From positions 55,933 to 119,932 of the forward strand of contig NZ_JAAIIH010000006.1 in assembly GCF_012932365.1 (NCBI RefSeq): DNA of 64,000 bases, in the 5' to 3' direction. Each line of letters starts with the position of its first letter. Position 1 is the stretch's first letter. The notes beneath the pieces were generated by a model, which saw nothing but the letters and a program-made list of their open reading frames with translations, ran no database searches and had not been told where the DNA came from. Both the position numbers and the translations under genes were made by a program. Positions 17,347 to 26,679 of the stretch are shown here, piece by piece. This stretch comes from Bifidobacterium moraviense. Lineage in GTDB: Bacteria > Actinomycetota > Actinomycetes > Actinomycetales > Bifidobacteriaceae.

Positions 17347-18078
17347 ATGCCTGAGTCGACCCGCACGGTGATCGTCATGCCCACCTACAACGAGGTGGCG
17401 AATCTCAAGACCACGCTGTCCGGGGTGTTCGCGCATACGCCGGAGGTGGACGTGCTCATCGTGGACGACGGTTCGCCGGACGGCACCGGGCGTCTCGCGG
17501 ACTTCATGGCGCAGGGGGACCGCCGCATCCACGTGATGCACCGCGAGGAGAAGAACGGTCTGGGACCGGCGTATCTGGCGGGGTTCCGCTGGGCGCTGGA
17601 CCGCGGCTACGACCTGATCTGCGAGATGGACATGGACGGCTCGCACCGTCCGGAGGACTTCCGCCGCATGCTCGACGTGGCCGTGATGAACCCGGACGTG
17701 GATCTGGTGATCGGTTCGCGGCGCGTGCCGGGCGGGCGCACGGTGAACTGGCCGTGGACGCGCGACATGATCTCGCGCGGCGGATCGTGGTACGCGCGCA
17801 CGATGCTGGGGCTGCCGGTGCATGACATGACCGCGGGCTTCCGCATCTACCGCGCGCCGATGCTCGAGAAGCTGGGGCTGGAGGGCGTGCAGGCCAACGG
17901 CTACGTGTTCCAGGTGGACATGACGCGGCGCGTGGCGGCCGCCGGCGGTGTGATCCGCGAGGTGCCGATCGCGTTCGTGGAGCGCATCCGCGGGCAGTCG
18001 AAGATGAGCTCCGCGATCGTGGCGGAGGCCATGTGGCGCGTCACGCAGTGGGGCTTCGATCGTCTGCTGCGCCGCTGA
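17347..18078 (+). CDS. polyprenol-phosphate hexosyltransferase (GT2, dolichol-phosphate mannose synthase-like)
   Basis: A 243-residue GT2 enzyme that should transfer a sugar, probably mannose, from a nucleotide donor to a polyprenyl phosphate at the inner face of the membrane. The N-terminus shows VIVMPTYNEVANL, then DVLIVDDGSPDGTGRLAD. The metal-binding motif is EMDMDGSHRPED, followed by VIGSRRVPGG and a C-terminal IPIAFVERIRGQSKMS typical of DPM1/Ppm1 catalytic domains. There are no membrane spans, so it matches the soluble catalytic form; a partner acyltransferase or membrane domain is not present. Sugar specificity cannot be read from sequence. It is monocistronic by context. Confidence 0.82.
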   Translation: MPESTRTVIVMPTYNEVANLKTTLSGVFAHTPEVDVLIVDDGSPDGTGRLADFMAQGDRRIHVMHREEKNGLGPAYLAGFRWALDRGYDLICEMDMDGSHRPEDFRRMLDVAVMNPDVDLVIGSRRVPGGRTVNWPWTRDMISRGGSWYARTMLGLPVHDMTAGFRIYRAPMLEKLGLEGVQANGYVFQVDMTRRVAAAGGVIREVPIAFVERIRGQSKMSSAIVAEAMWRVTQWGFDRLLRR

Positions 18079-18079
18079 C

Positions 18080-18371
18080 CGTCGTTCGTCGCCCGTCGTT
18101 CGTCGCCCGTCGTTCGTTGCCCGGCACCCGTCGCAACGTTGCCGCAGAGGGCCGTGCATATGTGTCGTCGATCGCAATGTTGTGACGGGTGACCATCGAA
18201 GGTGCCGGTTGTGCCTCGCAAGGTGGTCGTTTGTGGCAACGTTGCGGTGAAGGACCATCGGATGGTGGCGGATGTGGTCGTTCGATGGTCGTTGATCGCA
18301 AAGTTGCGATGGGAGGCCATGTTGATGACGGTCGGAGGCGTTCTCGATGGTCGGTCGTGGCAAAGTTGCGG
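18080..18371. repeat. 14-bp and degenerate 62-bp tandem repeats upstream of the gal operon
   Basis: At 18081-18121 a GTCGTTCGTCGCCC unit repeats nearly three times. Further on, near-palindromic boxes of the form (C/G)GCAAnGTTGCG occur at 18132, 18172, 18235, 18296 and 18358. The last four are spaced 61-63 bp and share flanking GGTGACCATCG/GATGGTCG-like sequence, making a degenerate tandem repeat of about 62 bp. No ORF of note lies in the gap. Confidence 0.65.
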
Positions 18372-18429
18372 TGGGCGGCTGCGGGACGCGCGGTCGGCAT
18401 GTTCCGTATGTCCGGGACGACGACACGAA

Positions 18430-18473
18430 ACGCTCATAACGGTTTTGTTCAATGAGCGTATGTGTGCGATAAT
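18430..18473 (+). promoter_or_regulatory. gal operon promoter with an overlapping inverted-repeat operator
   Basis: TTGTTC (18445-18450), 17 bp, then GATAAT (18468-18473). The regulator ATG at 18480 follows 6 nt later, so transcription is probably leaderless. The 8-bp inverted repeat ACGCTCAT (18430-18437) / ATGAGCGT (18452-18459) brackets the -35 and is a good candidate operator, most simply for the DeoR-family protein encoded directly downstream. Confidence 0.6.
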
Positions 18474-18479
18474 GTTCGA

Positions 18480-19295
18480 ATGATATCGTCACAACGCCAA
18501 CATCTGATCCTGAGCCGGCTGCGCACGCGCGGCGCGGTGCGCATCACCGCACTGTCCAAGGAACTCGGCGTTTCGGCGATGACCATCCGCAGGGACATCG
18601 CCGACCTTGCGGACAAGGGTCTGCTGAAACGCGTGCACGGAGGCGCGGTCACCACGTCGACGCTGCTGGCCGAGCCGCTGTTCTCCGTGAAGTCCCAGAT
18701 GGACATCGGGCTCAAGGACGCCATCGCGCAGGAGGCCGTCAAGTACGTGGCCCCCGGCGACGTGATCGCCATCGGCGGCGGCACCACGGCGTACGTGTTC
18801 GCCCAGCATCTGCTCGAGTCGCAGCAGGCGGCCGGCATCACGATCCTCACCAACTCGATCCCCGTGGCCGAACTCGTGCAGGCCCTCGAATCCAAGGACG
18901 TGGAGGTGATCGTCACCGGCGGCGTCATCACGCGCTCCAACTCGCTCGTGGGCCCCATCGCGGACAAGGTCATCGGCTCCCTGCGCGTCAACACCGTGTT
19001 CCTCGGCACCCACTCCGTGTCCATCCCGCGCGGCTTCCTCATGCCCAACTCGCTGGAGGCCGCCACGGACATGGCGCTCATGGACATCGCCGACCGCACG
19101 ATCATCCTCACCGACCACACCAAGTGGGCGTGCACGTCGCTGTCGCTGTTCGCACGCTTCGAGCAGGTGGACACCGTCATCACCGACGACGGGCTCGACC
19201 CCGTCGTGGCCAAGCAGACCAAGGATTTGGTGAAAACGCTCGTTCTGGCCAAGCAGATCGAGCAACCGTCACAAGAAAGTGAGCACAACCAATGA
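18480..19295 (+). CDS. DeoR/GlpR-family regulator of the galactose operon
   Basis: A 271-residue repressor-type protein. The N-terminal winged helix-turn-helix (about 18-57: VRITALSKELGVSAMTIRRDIADLADKGLLKRVHGGA) is the DeoR signature. Residues 75-250 form the sugar-phosphate-sensing DeoRC domain (IGGGTTAYVFAQHL, TNSIPVAEL, ADRTIILTDHTKW). The natural effector is inferred to be a galactose-pathway metabolite because the gene is first in the operon. Its stop overlaps the galT start by 4 bases (ATGA). It is likely autoregulated through the inverted repeat across the -35. Confidence 0.88.
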   Translation: MISSQRQHLILSRLRTRGAVRITALSKELGVSAMTIRRDIADLADKGLLKRVHGGAVTTSTLLAEPLFSVKSQMDIGLKDAIAQEAVKYVAPGDVIAIGGGTTAYVFAQHLLESQQAAGITILTNSIPVAELVQALESKDVEVIVTGGVITRSNSLVGPIADKVIGSLRVNTVFLGTHSVSIPRGFLMPNSLEAATDMALMDIADRTIILTDHTKWACTSLSLFARFEQVDTVITDDGLDPVVAKQTKDLVKTLVLAKQIEQPSQESEHNQ

Positions 19296-20542
19296 GTGAT
19301 TTCGCACACTACGCCCCGGGGGAGTACGCGTCCGAGCACATCCGCATCACGCCGACCACGCTGGCCGACGGTCGCGAGTTCTTCTACCTCGACGACGACC
19401 CGGAGTACGTGTCCGGCGCCAAGACGCGCGAGCTCAAGGATCCGCGCAACCTGGCCTACCGCTTCGCCAACCAGCTCAACGCCGCCGGCGAGGAGGTGCC
19501 GTACGCGGCCCCGGAGATGCGCCGCGACCCGCTGACCGGCGACTGGATCCCCATGGCCACCGCGCGCATGAACCGCCCGATCACCGCCGGCCCCGGCGCC
19601 ACCGCCAAGGGCAACCCGCTGGCCGCCCGCAAGCCCGGCGACCCGTACCAGGACGGCGAGGTGCCGGACACCGACTACAACGTGGTGGTGTTCGAGAACC
19701 GCTTCCCCTCGATGGTGCGCGTGCCCGGCCGCTCCGAGGACGTGACCTACGTGGACGGCAACCCGCTGTGGGAGAAGAAGATGGCCGCCGGCCGCTGCGA
19801 AGTCATCTGCTTCGACCCGAACGAGCACGGCCTGCCCGCCGACCTGCCCGTCTCCCGCCTGCGCACCGTCGTCGAGGCGTGGGCGTTCCGCACCGCCGAG
19901 ATCTCCGCCATGGAGGGCATCGAGCAGATCTTCCCGTTCGAGAACCACGGCGCCGAGATCGGCGTCTCGCTGGCCCACCCGCACGGTCAGGTCTACTGCT
20001 ACCCGTTCATCGCGCCGAAGCTCGAAGCCGAGCTCAAGCACACCGAGGCCTACCACGAGAAGACCGGCGGCAACCTGCTCAAGGACCTCATGAACGCCGA
20101 GCTGGAGGCCAAGGAGCGCGTGATCATGCGCAACCACAGCTGGGTGGCCTACGTGCCGGCCGCCGCCCGCTGGCCCCTCGAGGTGCACGTGGCCCCGGTG
20201 CGCGACGTGCTCACGCTCGACCAGCTCAACGACCAGGAGCGCTGGGACCTCGCCCAGATGTACTCCACGCTGCTCAAGCGCGGCAACGCGTTCTTCGACA
20301 AGGGCGACGGCAAGGGCATGGACCTGCCGTACATCGCCGCCTGGCACCAGGCCCCGATCCACGACCCGCGCCGCGCGAACTACCGCCTGAACCTCCAGTT
20401 CTTCAGCTTCCGCCGCGCCGCCAACAAGATCAAGTACCTCGCCGGCTCCGAGTCCGGCATGGCCGCCTGGATCTCCGACACCACGCCCGAGCTCATCGCC
20501 AAGCGCTTCCACGAGCTCGGCGACGTGGACATCGCCGACTGA
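19292..20542 (+). CDS. galT: galactose-1-phosphate uridylyltransferase
   Basis: A 416-residue Leloir enzyme that exchanges galactose-1-phosphate and UDP-glucose for UDP-galactose and glucose-1-phosphate. The catalytic HPHGQ motif places the HxH pair at H229 and H231. Other class I landmarks are RRDPLTGDWIPMATARMNRP near the N-terminus, VVVFENRFPSM, and VHVAPVRDVLTLD toward the end. Length fits the class I family. It is translationally coupled to deoR by a 4-base overlap and followed by galK after 49 nt. Confidence 0.95.
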   Translation: MSDFAHYAPGEYASEHIRITPTTLADGREFFYLDDDPEYVSGAKTRELKDPRNLAYRFANQLNAAGEEVPYAAPEMRRDPLTGDWIPMATARMNRPITAGPGATAKGNPLAARKPGDPYQDGEVPDTDYNVVVFENRFPSMVRVPGRSEDVTYVDGNPLWEKKMAAGRCEVICFDPNEHGLPADLPVSRLRTVVEAWAFRTAEISAMEGIEQIFPFENHGAEIGVSLAHPHGQVYCYPFIAPKLEAELKHTEAYHEKTGGNLLKDLMNAELEAKERVIMRNHSWVAYVPAAARWPLEVHVAPVRDVLTLDQLNDQERWDLAQMYSTLLKRGNAFFDKGDGKGMDLPYIAAWHQAPIHDPRRANYRLNLQFFSFRRAANKIKYLAGSESGMAAWISDTTPELIAKRFHELGDVDIAD

Positions 20543-20591
20543 ACCGCGATCCCGCGATCGGACTCGATCAGACCGAAAGGAACCAACACCA

Positions 20592-21845
<1,254 letters not shown>

Positions 21846-21881
21846 CCCTTCCGGTCAGCCGGCGGCGGGTCGGCCTTCCCG

Positions 21882-22170
21882 GTCGTCCTGAGTGGAGGCA
21901 ACGGGTTTCCTCCCGTCATCCTGAGCGGATGTGACGGGTTTCCTCCCGTCATCCTGAGCGGAGGCGGAGCCGGAGTCGAAGGATCCTTGACGTTCGGTTG
22001 TATGTCAAAGATCCTTCGACTCCGCTGCGCTCCGCTCAGGATGACCGGGGAAGGAACGCCCTGCTCAGGATGACCGGGGAAGGGGCGTGCTGCTCAGGAG
22101 GGCCGGGGAAGGGGCGTGCTGCTCAGGAGGGCCGGGAGAAGGAGCGTGCTGCTCAGGAGGACGGGGGACT
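21882..22170. repeat. mosaic repeat: 33-bp tandem, 44-bp inverted repeat, 29-bp tandem
   Basis: Three parts follow galK. First, 33-bp units begin at 21882, 21915 and 21948 (partial). Second, a near-perfect inverted repeat has arms at 21948-21991 and 22004-22045, with a 12-nt loop. Third, 29-30 bp units beginning GCTCAGG start at 22034, 22063, 22092, 22121 and 22151. The tandem units are built from the ends of the inverted repeat (GTCATCCTGAGCGG and its complement), so the array seems to have grown out of it. No gene is present. Confidence 0.8.
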
Positions 22171-22231
22171 CCGCGTCGTGCGAGGCATGACGCCGCCTTC
22201 GCGGGCAAACGCGCGACACGCCCGGCCTGAC

Positions 22232-22260
22232 TTACGAAGACCCGCGAAACGTGTTACCTT
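22232..22260 (+). promoter_or_regulatory. promoter of the MFS exporter gene
   Basis: TTACGA (22232-22237), 17 bp, TACCTT (22255-22260). Transcription should start near 22267, a few bases before the leader hairpin. Confidence 0.45.
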
Positions 22261-22272
22261 GCGGAGCTGATC

Positions 22273-22333
22273 AAAACCGCATGGCCCCGCGCCGAAATAC
22301 CATCGAGTATTCGGTGCGGGGCCATGCGGTTTT
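22273..22333 (+). terminator. leader hairpin, probable attenuator of the MFS gene
   Basis: Arms at 22273-22300 and 22307-22333 pair over about 27 bp, with one G-T pair and one bulged A, around a 6-nt loop. The 3' arm ends in GGTTTT, so it has the form of an intrinsic terminator. It fills nearly the whole space between the predicted transcript start and the ribosome site (AGAGAGG, 22344-22350). A conditional terminator would control read-through into the exporter gene; this is inference from layout. Confidence 0.6.
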
Positions 22334-22355
22334 CTGCGTCAAGAGAGAGGTAACC

Positions 22356-23879
22356 TTGCATCAGTCATCTTCGCGCCAGTCGTCCGCGAACCAGTCGTCA
22401 GCACCCATGCCGTCCGCGCATCAGTCCTTCGCCCATCCGCACCGGATCATGTCCGGCCTGTACGCCGGCGTCTTCCTGGGCATGCTGTCCGAGACGTCCA
22501 TGAACATCGCGATCCCGGACCTCATGGACGACTTCGGCGTCTCCGCCGGCACCGCCCAGTGGATGGTCGTCGGCTACATGCTGGCCATCGGCATCGTCCT
22601 GCCGTGCGTCGGCTTCCTGCTCAAGTGGGTGAGGACCAGGACGCTCGCCCTGGTCGCGCTCGCGTGTTTCCTGATCGGCGCCGTCGTGTGCGTCGCGGCC
22701 CCGAACTTCCCGATCCTGCTCGCCGGACGCATGGTGCAGGGCGTGAGCACCGGCATCATGCTGCCCACCATGTACGCGGCGATCATGCGCGTCTTCCCGC
22801 CGCAGAAGATCGGCGCCGCCAACGGCGTGGCGGGACTCACCATCATGTTCGCGCCGGTCATCGGCCCCACCCTGGCGGGCGTGCTCATCGGCGCGTTCTC
22901 GTGGCGCGCGATCTTCGCCCTGCTCGCCGTGGTGGCCGTGGCGGCGATCGCGCTCACCGCCGCGTTCTTCGTCACGCCGATCGACCTCACCCGCCCGGCC
23001 GTGGACGTTCCGTCCGTCATCGCCTCGGCGCTCGGCTTCGGCTGTCTGGTGGCCGGCGTGAGCCTGATCAGCGACATGGGCTTCTCCGCCGTGGTGGTGG
23101 CGCTGCTTGTGGCGGGCGTGCTCGTGCTCGCGTTCTACGCGCACCGTCAGCTCACCATCGCCGACCCGCTGCTGGACCTCAAGGCGCTGGGCATCCGCGC
23201 GTTCGCCGTGCCGGCCGTCATGGTGAGCTGCTCGTTCGCCTGCACGCTCGCGTTCATGTATCTGGTGCCGCAGGAGCTGCAGCGCGGCCTCGGCCTGAGT
23301 TCCGCGGTGGCGGGCATGCTCATGCTGCCCGCGGGCGTGGTCAACGCGCTGTGCACGCTGCTGGCCGGCCGCATGTACGACCGGTACGGCGCGAAGCGTC
23401 TGGTGTGGATCGGCGTGGCGATGGCCGCGATCGGCGGCGTGCTGTTCCTCGCGATCGGCGTCGGCTCTCCGGTGGCGCTGTTCCTCGCCGCGCACGTGAT
23501 CATCATGGTGGGCATCCCGTTCATCCAGCAGTCCACGCAGTCCGCCGCGCTGCACGCCCTGCCGCGTGAGATGGCGGCCGACGGCAGCACGATCCTCAAC
23601 ACCATGCAGCAGGTCGTGGGTGCGATCGGCACCGCCATCGCCACCTGTCTGCTGGGGCTCGCGGACACGTCCACGCAGGCGGGCTTCGTGACCGGCTCGC
23701 GCTACGGCTACGTGTTCGGTCTGGTGCTGGTGGCGCTGGTGCTCGCCGGTTCGTTCATGCTGCGCGAGGATCGTCGCGCGGCTGCGGATGGCGTGGGCTT
23801 CGCCGACGCCGAGCGTTCCGCCGATGTCGAGGCCGAGCTCGTGGCCGATGGCGTGGCCGTCGTTGTGGCCGCGGACTGA
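22356..23879 (+). CDS. MFS drug-exporter-like transporter (DHA2, 14-span type)
   Basis: A 507-residue integral membrane protein. Many hydrophobic spans run from residue 35 to about 480. Landmarks include the early SETSMNIAIPDLMDDFGVSAGTAQWMVVGYMLAIGIVLP, a conserved feature of EmrB/QacA-like drug:H+ antiporters, and the GRMVQGVSTGIMLPTMYAAI and VIGPTLAGVL segments. The substrate is unknown. TTG 22356 was chosen because AGAGAGG lies 5 nt upstream; the frame stays open through the leader, so an upstream GTG at 22251 is formally possible but would translate the hairpin. Residues 1-25 are a Ser/Gln-rich repeat (QSS motifs). Confidence 0.8.
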   Translation: MHQSSSRQSSANQSSAPMPSAHQSFAHPHRIMSGLYAGVFLGMLSETSMNIAIPDLMDDFGVSAGTAQWMVVGYMLAIGIVLPCVGFLLKWVRTRTLALVALACFLIGAVVCVAAPNFPILLAGRMVQGVSTGIMLPTMYAAIMRVFPPQKIGAANGVAGLTIMFAPVIGPTLAGVLIGAFSWRAIFALLAVVAVAAIALTAAFFVTPIDLTRPAVDVPSVIASALGFGCLVAGVSLISDMGFSAVVVALLVAGVLVLAFYAHRQLTIADPLLDLKALGIRAFAVPAVMVSCSFACTLAFMYLVPQELQRGLGLSSAVAGMLMLPAGVVNALCTLLAGRMYDRYGAKRLVWIGVAMAAIGGVLFLAIGVGSPVALFLAAHVIIMVGIPFIQQSTQSAALHALPREMAADGSTILNTMQQVVGAIGTAIATCLLGLADTSTQAGFVTGSRYGYVFGLVLVALVLAGSFMLREDRRAAADGVGFADAERSADVEAELVADGVAVVVAAD

Positions 23880-23889
23880 GCGCGTGAAG

Positions 23890-24175
23890 GATTGAGCGGA
23901 TACGGTCCGTGTGGGTGACCGGGCGTGGTCCGTGTGACGTCGTCGGGCCGGATCCGCTCGGTCCGGTTGGATGCAGGACTGGATTCGCTCGGTGTGATGC
24001 GGGCTCGGGACTGGATCCGCTCAATCCGTGACGGCTCCGGGAAGGATTGAGCGAATCCAGTCCGCAGGAGGGCTTGTTGGGCGTCTCCGGGACTGGATCT
24101 GCTCAATGTGATGTTCCGTCGGACTGGATCCGCTCAATCTGCGGCGTCGTTGGGGAGATTGAGCAGATTCAGTCC
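23890..24175. repeat. REP-like 18-20 bp inverted-repeat family, eight copies
   Basis: Copies of GGACTGGATCCGCTCAAT or its complement occur at about 23890, 23950, 23977, 24008, 24045, 24090, 24121 and 24158. Two inverted pairs (24008/24045 and 24121/24158) can each fold into an 18-bp stem with a loop of 17-20 nt. The other copies are single and more diverged. They sit in the 784-bp gap between two convergent transporter genes, with no coding sequence. Confidence 0.8.
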
Positions 24176-24382
24176 GATGCGATGTCGGCATGGGCGGGTC
24201 GATGGCAGTGCGATCGACCGCGGCTGACGTGCAACGTTGCGGCGGACAGTGCGATCGTCACACCTAGTGCAAAGCGCCGGCGGATGCGCGTCGCACGGCC
24301 GGATCGGGATCGCAGGCGCGCATGTTCGCCGATTCTCGCAATATCCATGCCAATTGTGGGTGAATCCGCACGTCGCGCGGGC

Positions 24383-24502
24383 ACGTCGCGCGGACATACA
24401 CGGCGCGGGCACGCGGCGCGGACGTACGGCAACGGAACGTCGCGCGGACATACACGGCGCGGGCACGCGGCGCGGACGTACGGCAACGGAACGTCGCGCG
24501 GG
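24383..24502. repeat. 54-bp perfect tandem duplication
   Basis: A 54-bp unit starting ACGTCGCGCGGACATACACG occurs at 24383-24436 and again, identical, at 24437-24490. A third, truncated start follows at 24491. Perfect identity suggests a recent duplication. Related ACGTACGGCAACGG sequence resembles the terminator just downstream. Confidence 0.85.
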
Positions 24503-24551
24503 CGTCGTCGGCTCCGCACTCCACACGTCGCACTCCGTACGCGAAACGCAG

Positions 24552-24586
24552 TTGGCCCCGTACGGAACGGATCCGTACGGGGCCAA
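24552..24586 (-). terminator. terminator hairpin of the MHS transporter gene
   Basis: TTGGCCCCGTACGG (24552-24565) pairs perfectly with CCGTACGGGGCCAA (24573-24586) over 14 bp with a 7-nt loop, 78 bp beyond the minus-strand stop. It may work in both directions. Confidence 0.6.
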
Positions 24587-24663
24587 CGCTCGATGTCGAT
24601 CATGCGTCACATGCCGCGCATCACGCGGTACGTACCATGCGACGCACGATACGCGTCACGCGA

Positions 24664-25986
24664 TCACTTGGCGTAGTCGGCGTTCTTGCCTTCCTTGATG
24701 AGGAACAGCGCCACGAGCGCGATCACGGCCATGATGGCCATGTACCAGCCCACGGAGGCCACGGTGCCGGTGGCCTGCACCAGCGCGGTGGCGATGGTCG
24801 GGGCGAACGCGCCGCCGAAGATCGCGGCCAGGTTGTAGGCGAGGCCGGCGCCGGAGTAGCGCACGTGGGTCGGGAACAGCTCGGGCAGGTAGGCGCCGCA
24901 GGGGCCGAACAGGCCGCCCATGAGCGCGAAGCCCACGCACAGGAACAGCATCACGGTGACGGGGTTGTGCTGCAGCGACTGCATGGCGAAGAGGCTGAAC
25001 ACCAGCGTGGCGAGCGTGGTGGAGATCAGCACGGTCTTGCGGCCCAGCTTGTCGGAGTAGACGCAGGTCACGAGGATGAAGATCGCGAAGAACACCACGG
25101 AGACCATCTGCATGGCCAGGTACTCGTTCTGCGTGAACGCCGGCTTCATCACCTTGACGCCGTAGCTCAGCGACCAGGTGCCCAGCACGTAGAACAGGGT
25201 GTAGGTGATGCCCATGGCGGCGGTGCCCAGAAGGACTTCCTTCCAGTACGGCACGAGGTCGCGCAGCGGGTGCTTGGAGACGCGGTCCTCGGCCTCGGCC
25301 TGACGGAAGATCGGGGTCTCGCTCATGTGCAGACGCACATAGAGGCCGATGATCACGAGCACGGCGGAGCACAGGAACGGGATGCGCCAGCCCCAGGCCT
25401 GCATCTGATCGGGGCCGAGCGTGGTGTCGAGCAGCAGGTTCAGGCCGTAGGCGCAGAAGAAGCCGATCGGGGCGCCGAGGTTCGGGAAGGAGCCGTACAG
25501 GGCGCGCTTGTGCGCCGGAGCGTTCTCCGTGGCCACGAGGGCGGCGCCGGACCATTCGCCGGCGAGGCCCACGCCCTGGCAGGCGCGGCAGATGCACAGG
25601 ATGATGATGGACAGCATGCCGAGCTGCTCATAGCCGGGCAGGCAGCCGACCAGGAACGTGGAGATGCCCATGGTCATGAGGGCCACGACCAGCGTGGTCT
25701 TGCGGCCGACCTTGTCGCCGAAGTGGCCGAACAGCATGGAGCCGAACGGGCGGGCGAGGAAGGAGACGGCGAAGGTCAGGAACGCCAGCATGGTGCCGAT
25801 CGCCGGGTTGGCCTTGGTGGCCGCCGGGAAGAAGATCGCGCCGAAGTAGCTGGCGGATGCGATGGAATAGCAGTAGTTGTCGTAGAACTCGATTGCGGTG
25901 CCGACCATCGACGCGGCGATGATCTCCGGCACGGAATCCTTCTTGACGGCCTTGGTCGCCGTGGAGGCGGTTGCCGTTGCGGACAT
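24664..25986 (-). CDS. MFS transporter, metabolite:H+ symporter (MHS) family
   Basis: A 440-residue membrane protein with about 12 spans. The N-terminus ([34 protein letters not shown]) and the loop [22 protein letters not shown] are hallmarks of the MHS group, which takes up shikimate, alpha-ketoglutarate, proline/betaine or citrate with protons. The substrate is not predictable here. The start is supported by an AGGGGA Shine-Dalgarno on the minus strand. It is monocistronic, convergent with the drug-type exporter and divergent from the UPF0237 gene across a 376-bp gap. Confidence 0.85.
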   Translation of the reverse strand: MSATATASTATKAVKKDSVPEIIAASMVGTAIEFYDNYCYSIASASYFGAIFFPAATKANPAIGTMLAFLTFAVSFLARPFGSMLFGHFGDKVGRKTTLVVALMTMGISTFLVGCLPGYEQLGMLSIIILCICRACQGVGLAGEWSGAALVATENAPAHKRALYGSFPNLGAPIGFFCAYGLNLLLDTTLGPDQMQAWGWRIPFLCSAVLVIIGLYVRLHMSETPIFRQAEAEDRVSKHPLRDLVPYWKEVLLGTAAMGITYTLFYVLGTWSLSYGVKVMKPAFTQNEYLAMQMVSVVFFAIFILVTCVYSDKLGRKTVLISTTLATLVFSLFAMQSLQHNPVTVMLFLCVGFALMGGLFGPCGAYLPELFPTHVRYSGAGLAYNLAAIFGGAFAPTIATALVQATGTVASVGWYMAIMAVIALVALFLIKEGKNADYAK

Positions 25987-26248
25987 GAGAAATCCCCTCT
26001 AATTCATTCTCAACTTCATCTGCGGGGCACGTCCGCGGCACGATGCGGTTGCGCGCGCCGATGGCCATGCCCCTGCCGCACGTCTCGCCTCCGCCCGGTC
26101 GTGCCAAACGGAAGCGCGCCGGTGCGGTTCATGTCGTTCCGGCGGTTGGCCGGAAAACTGGGTCACACCATACGGGGGACGCATCGGCCGTGCATAGGGC
26201 GGGATCACTATTTGGACGCTTCGGGGCGCGGTGTCGCGTTTGCCCCTT

Positions 26249-26291
26249 GCGACGCGGGCCGGGCGTCCCACGTCACGCGGCGCGTGGGACG
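26249..26291. repeat. diverged half-copy of the 100-bp palindrome family
   Basis: The 31 bases from 26249 match 27 of 31 bases of the left arm of the palindrome at 30363. CGTCCCACG (26264-26272) and CGTGGGACG (26283-26291) form a small hairpin. The rest of the 376-bp gap (25987-26362) shows only the -10 noted next. Confidence 0.6.
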
Positions 26292-26318
26292 GCGCGGGCG
26301 CGGCGCGGCGTCGGACAA

Positions 26319-26324
26319 TATACT
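26319..26324 (+). promoter_or_regulatory. -10 element of the UPF0237/UPF0210 operon
   Basis: TATACT lies 38 nt before the ATG. GGGGGAA at 26352-26358 is a Shine-Dalgarno candidate for ATG 26363. No clear -35 is seen. Confidence 0.45.
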
Positions 26325-26362
26325 GGAACGGTCTGCTGTTTTTCTTCGATCGGGGGAACCCC

Positions 26363-26635
26363 ATGAACAAGGCCATCATCACCGTCGTCGGCCAGGACAC
26401 CGTCGGCATCATCGCCCGCGTCTGCACGTATCTGTCCGACCACAGGGTCAACGTGCTCGACATCTCGCAGACCATCATCGACGGGTTCTTCAACATGATG
26501 ATGATCGTCGACTACGCCAAGGCCGACGAGGAGTTCGGCACCATCGTGGACGACCTCGACGCCCTCGGCGAGGACATCGGCGTGCGCATCCGCTGCCAGC
26601 GCGAGGAGATCTTCACCAAGATGCACCGCGTCTGA
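26363..26635 (+). CDS. ACT-domain protein, UPF0237 family
   Basis: A 90-residue protein made of a single ACT fold ([38 protein letters not shown]), a small regulatory domain that usually binds amino acids. It is followed after 44 nt by a UPF0210 gene; this pair is conserved together in many bacteria, so the ACT protein is thought to sense a ligand for its partner. The ligand is unknown. ATG 26363 was preferred because the conserved MNKAIITV start and a Shine-Dalgarno fit. Cytosolic. Confidence 0.85.
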   Translation: MNKAIITVVGQDTVGIIARVCTYLSDHRVNVLDISQTIIDGFFNMMMIVDYAKADEEFGTIVDDLDALGEDIGVRIRCQREEIFTKMHRV

Positions 26636-26679
26636 CGCGCATCCGTGAAGCATCCAGACGGAAGGACAGGGGAACAGTC

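Noticed and set aside
18132..18371. Possible CRISPR array
   Set aside because: Repeats of about 14 bp within 62-bp degenerate units; the spacer parts are themselves related and no cas gene is nearby.
22251..22355. Extended N-terminus of the drug-exporter protein from GTG 22251
   Set aside because: It would start upstream of the predicted transcription start, translate a strong terminator-like hairpin, and has no ribosome site; TTG 22356 has one.
24134..24698. ORFs of 89-209 codons in the gap between the two transporters
   Set aside because: They read through REP-like and tandem repeats in several frames, lack ribosome sites, and encode Arg/Thr-rich repetitive sequence.
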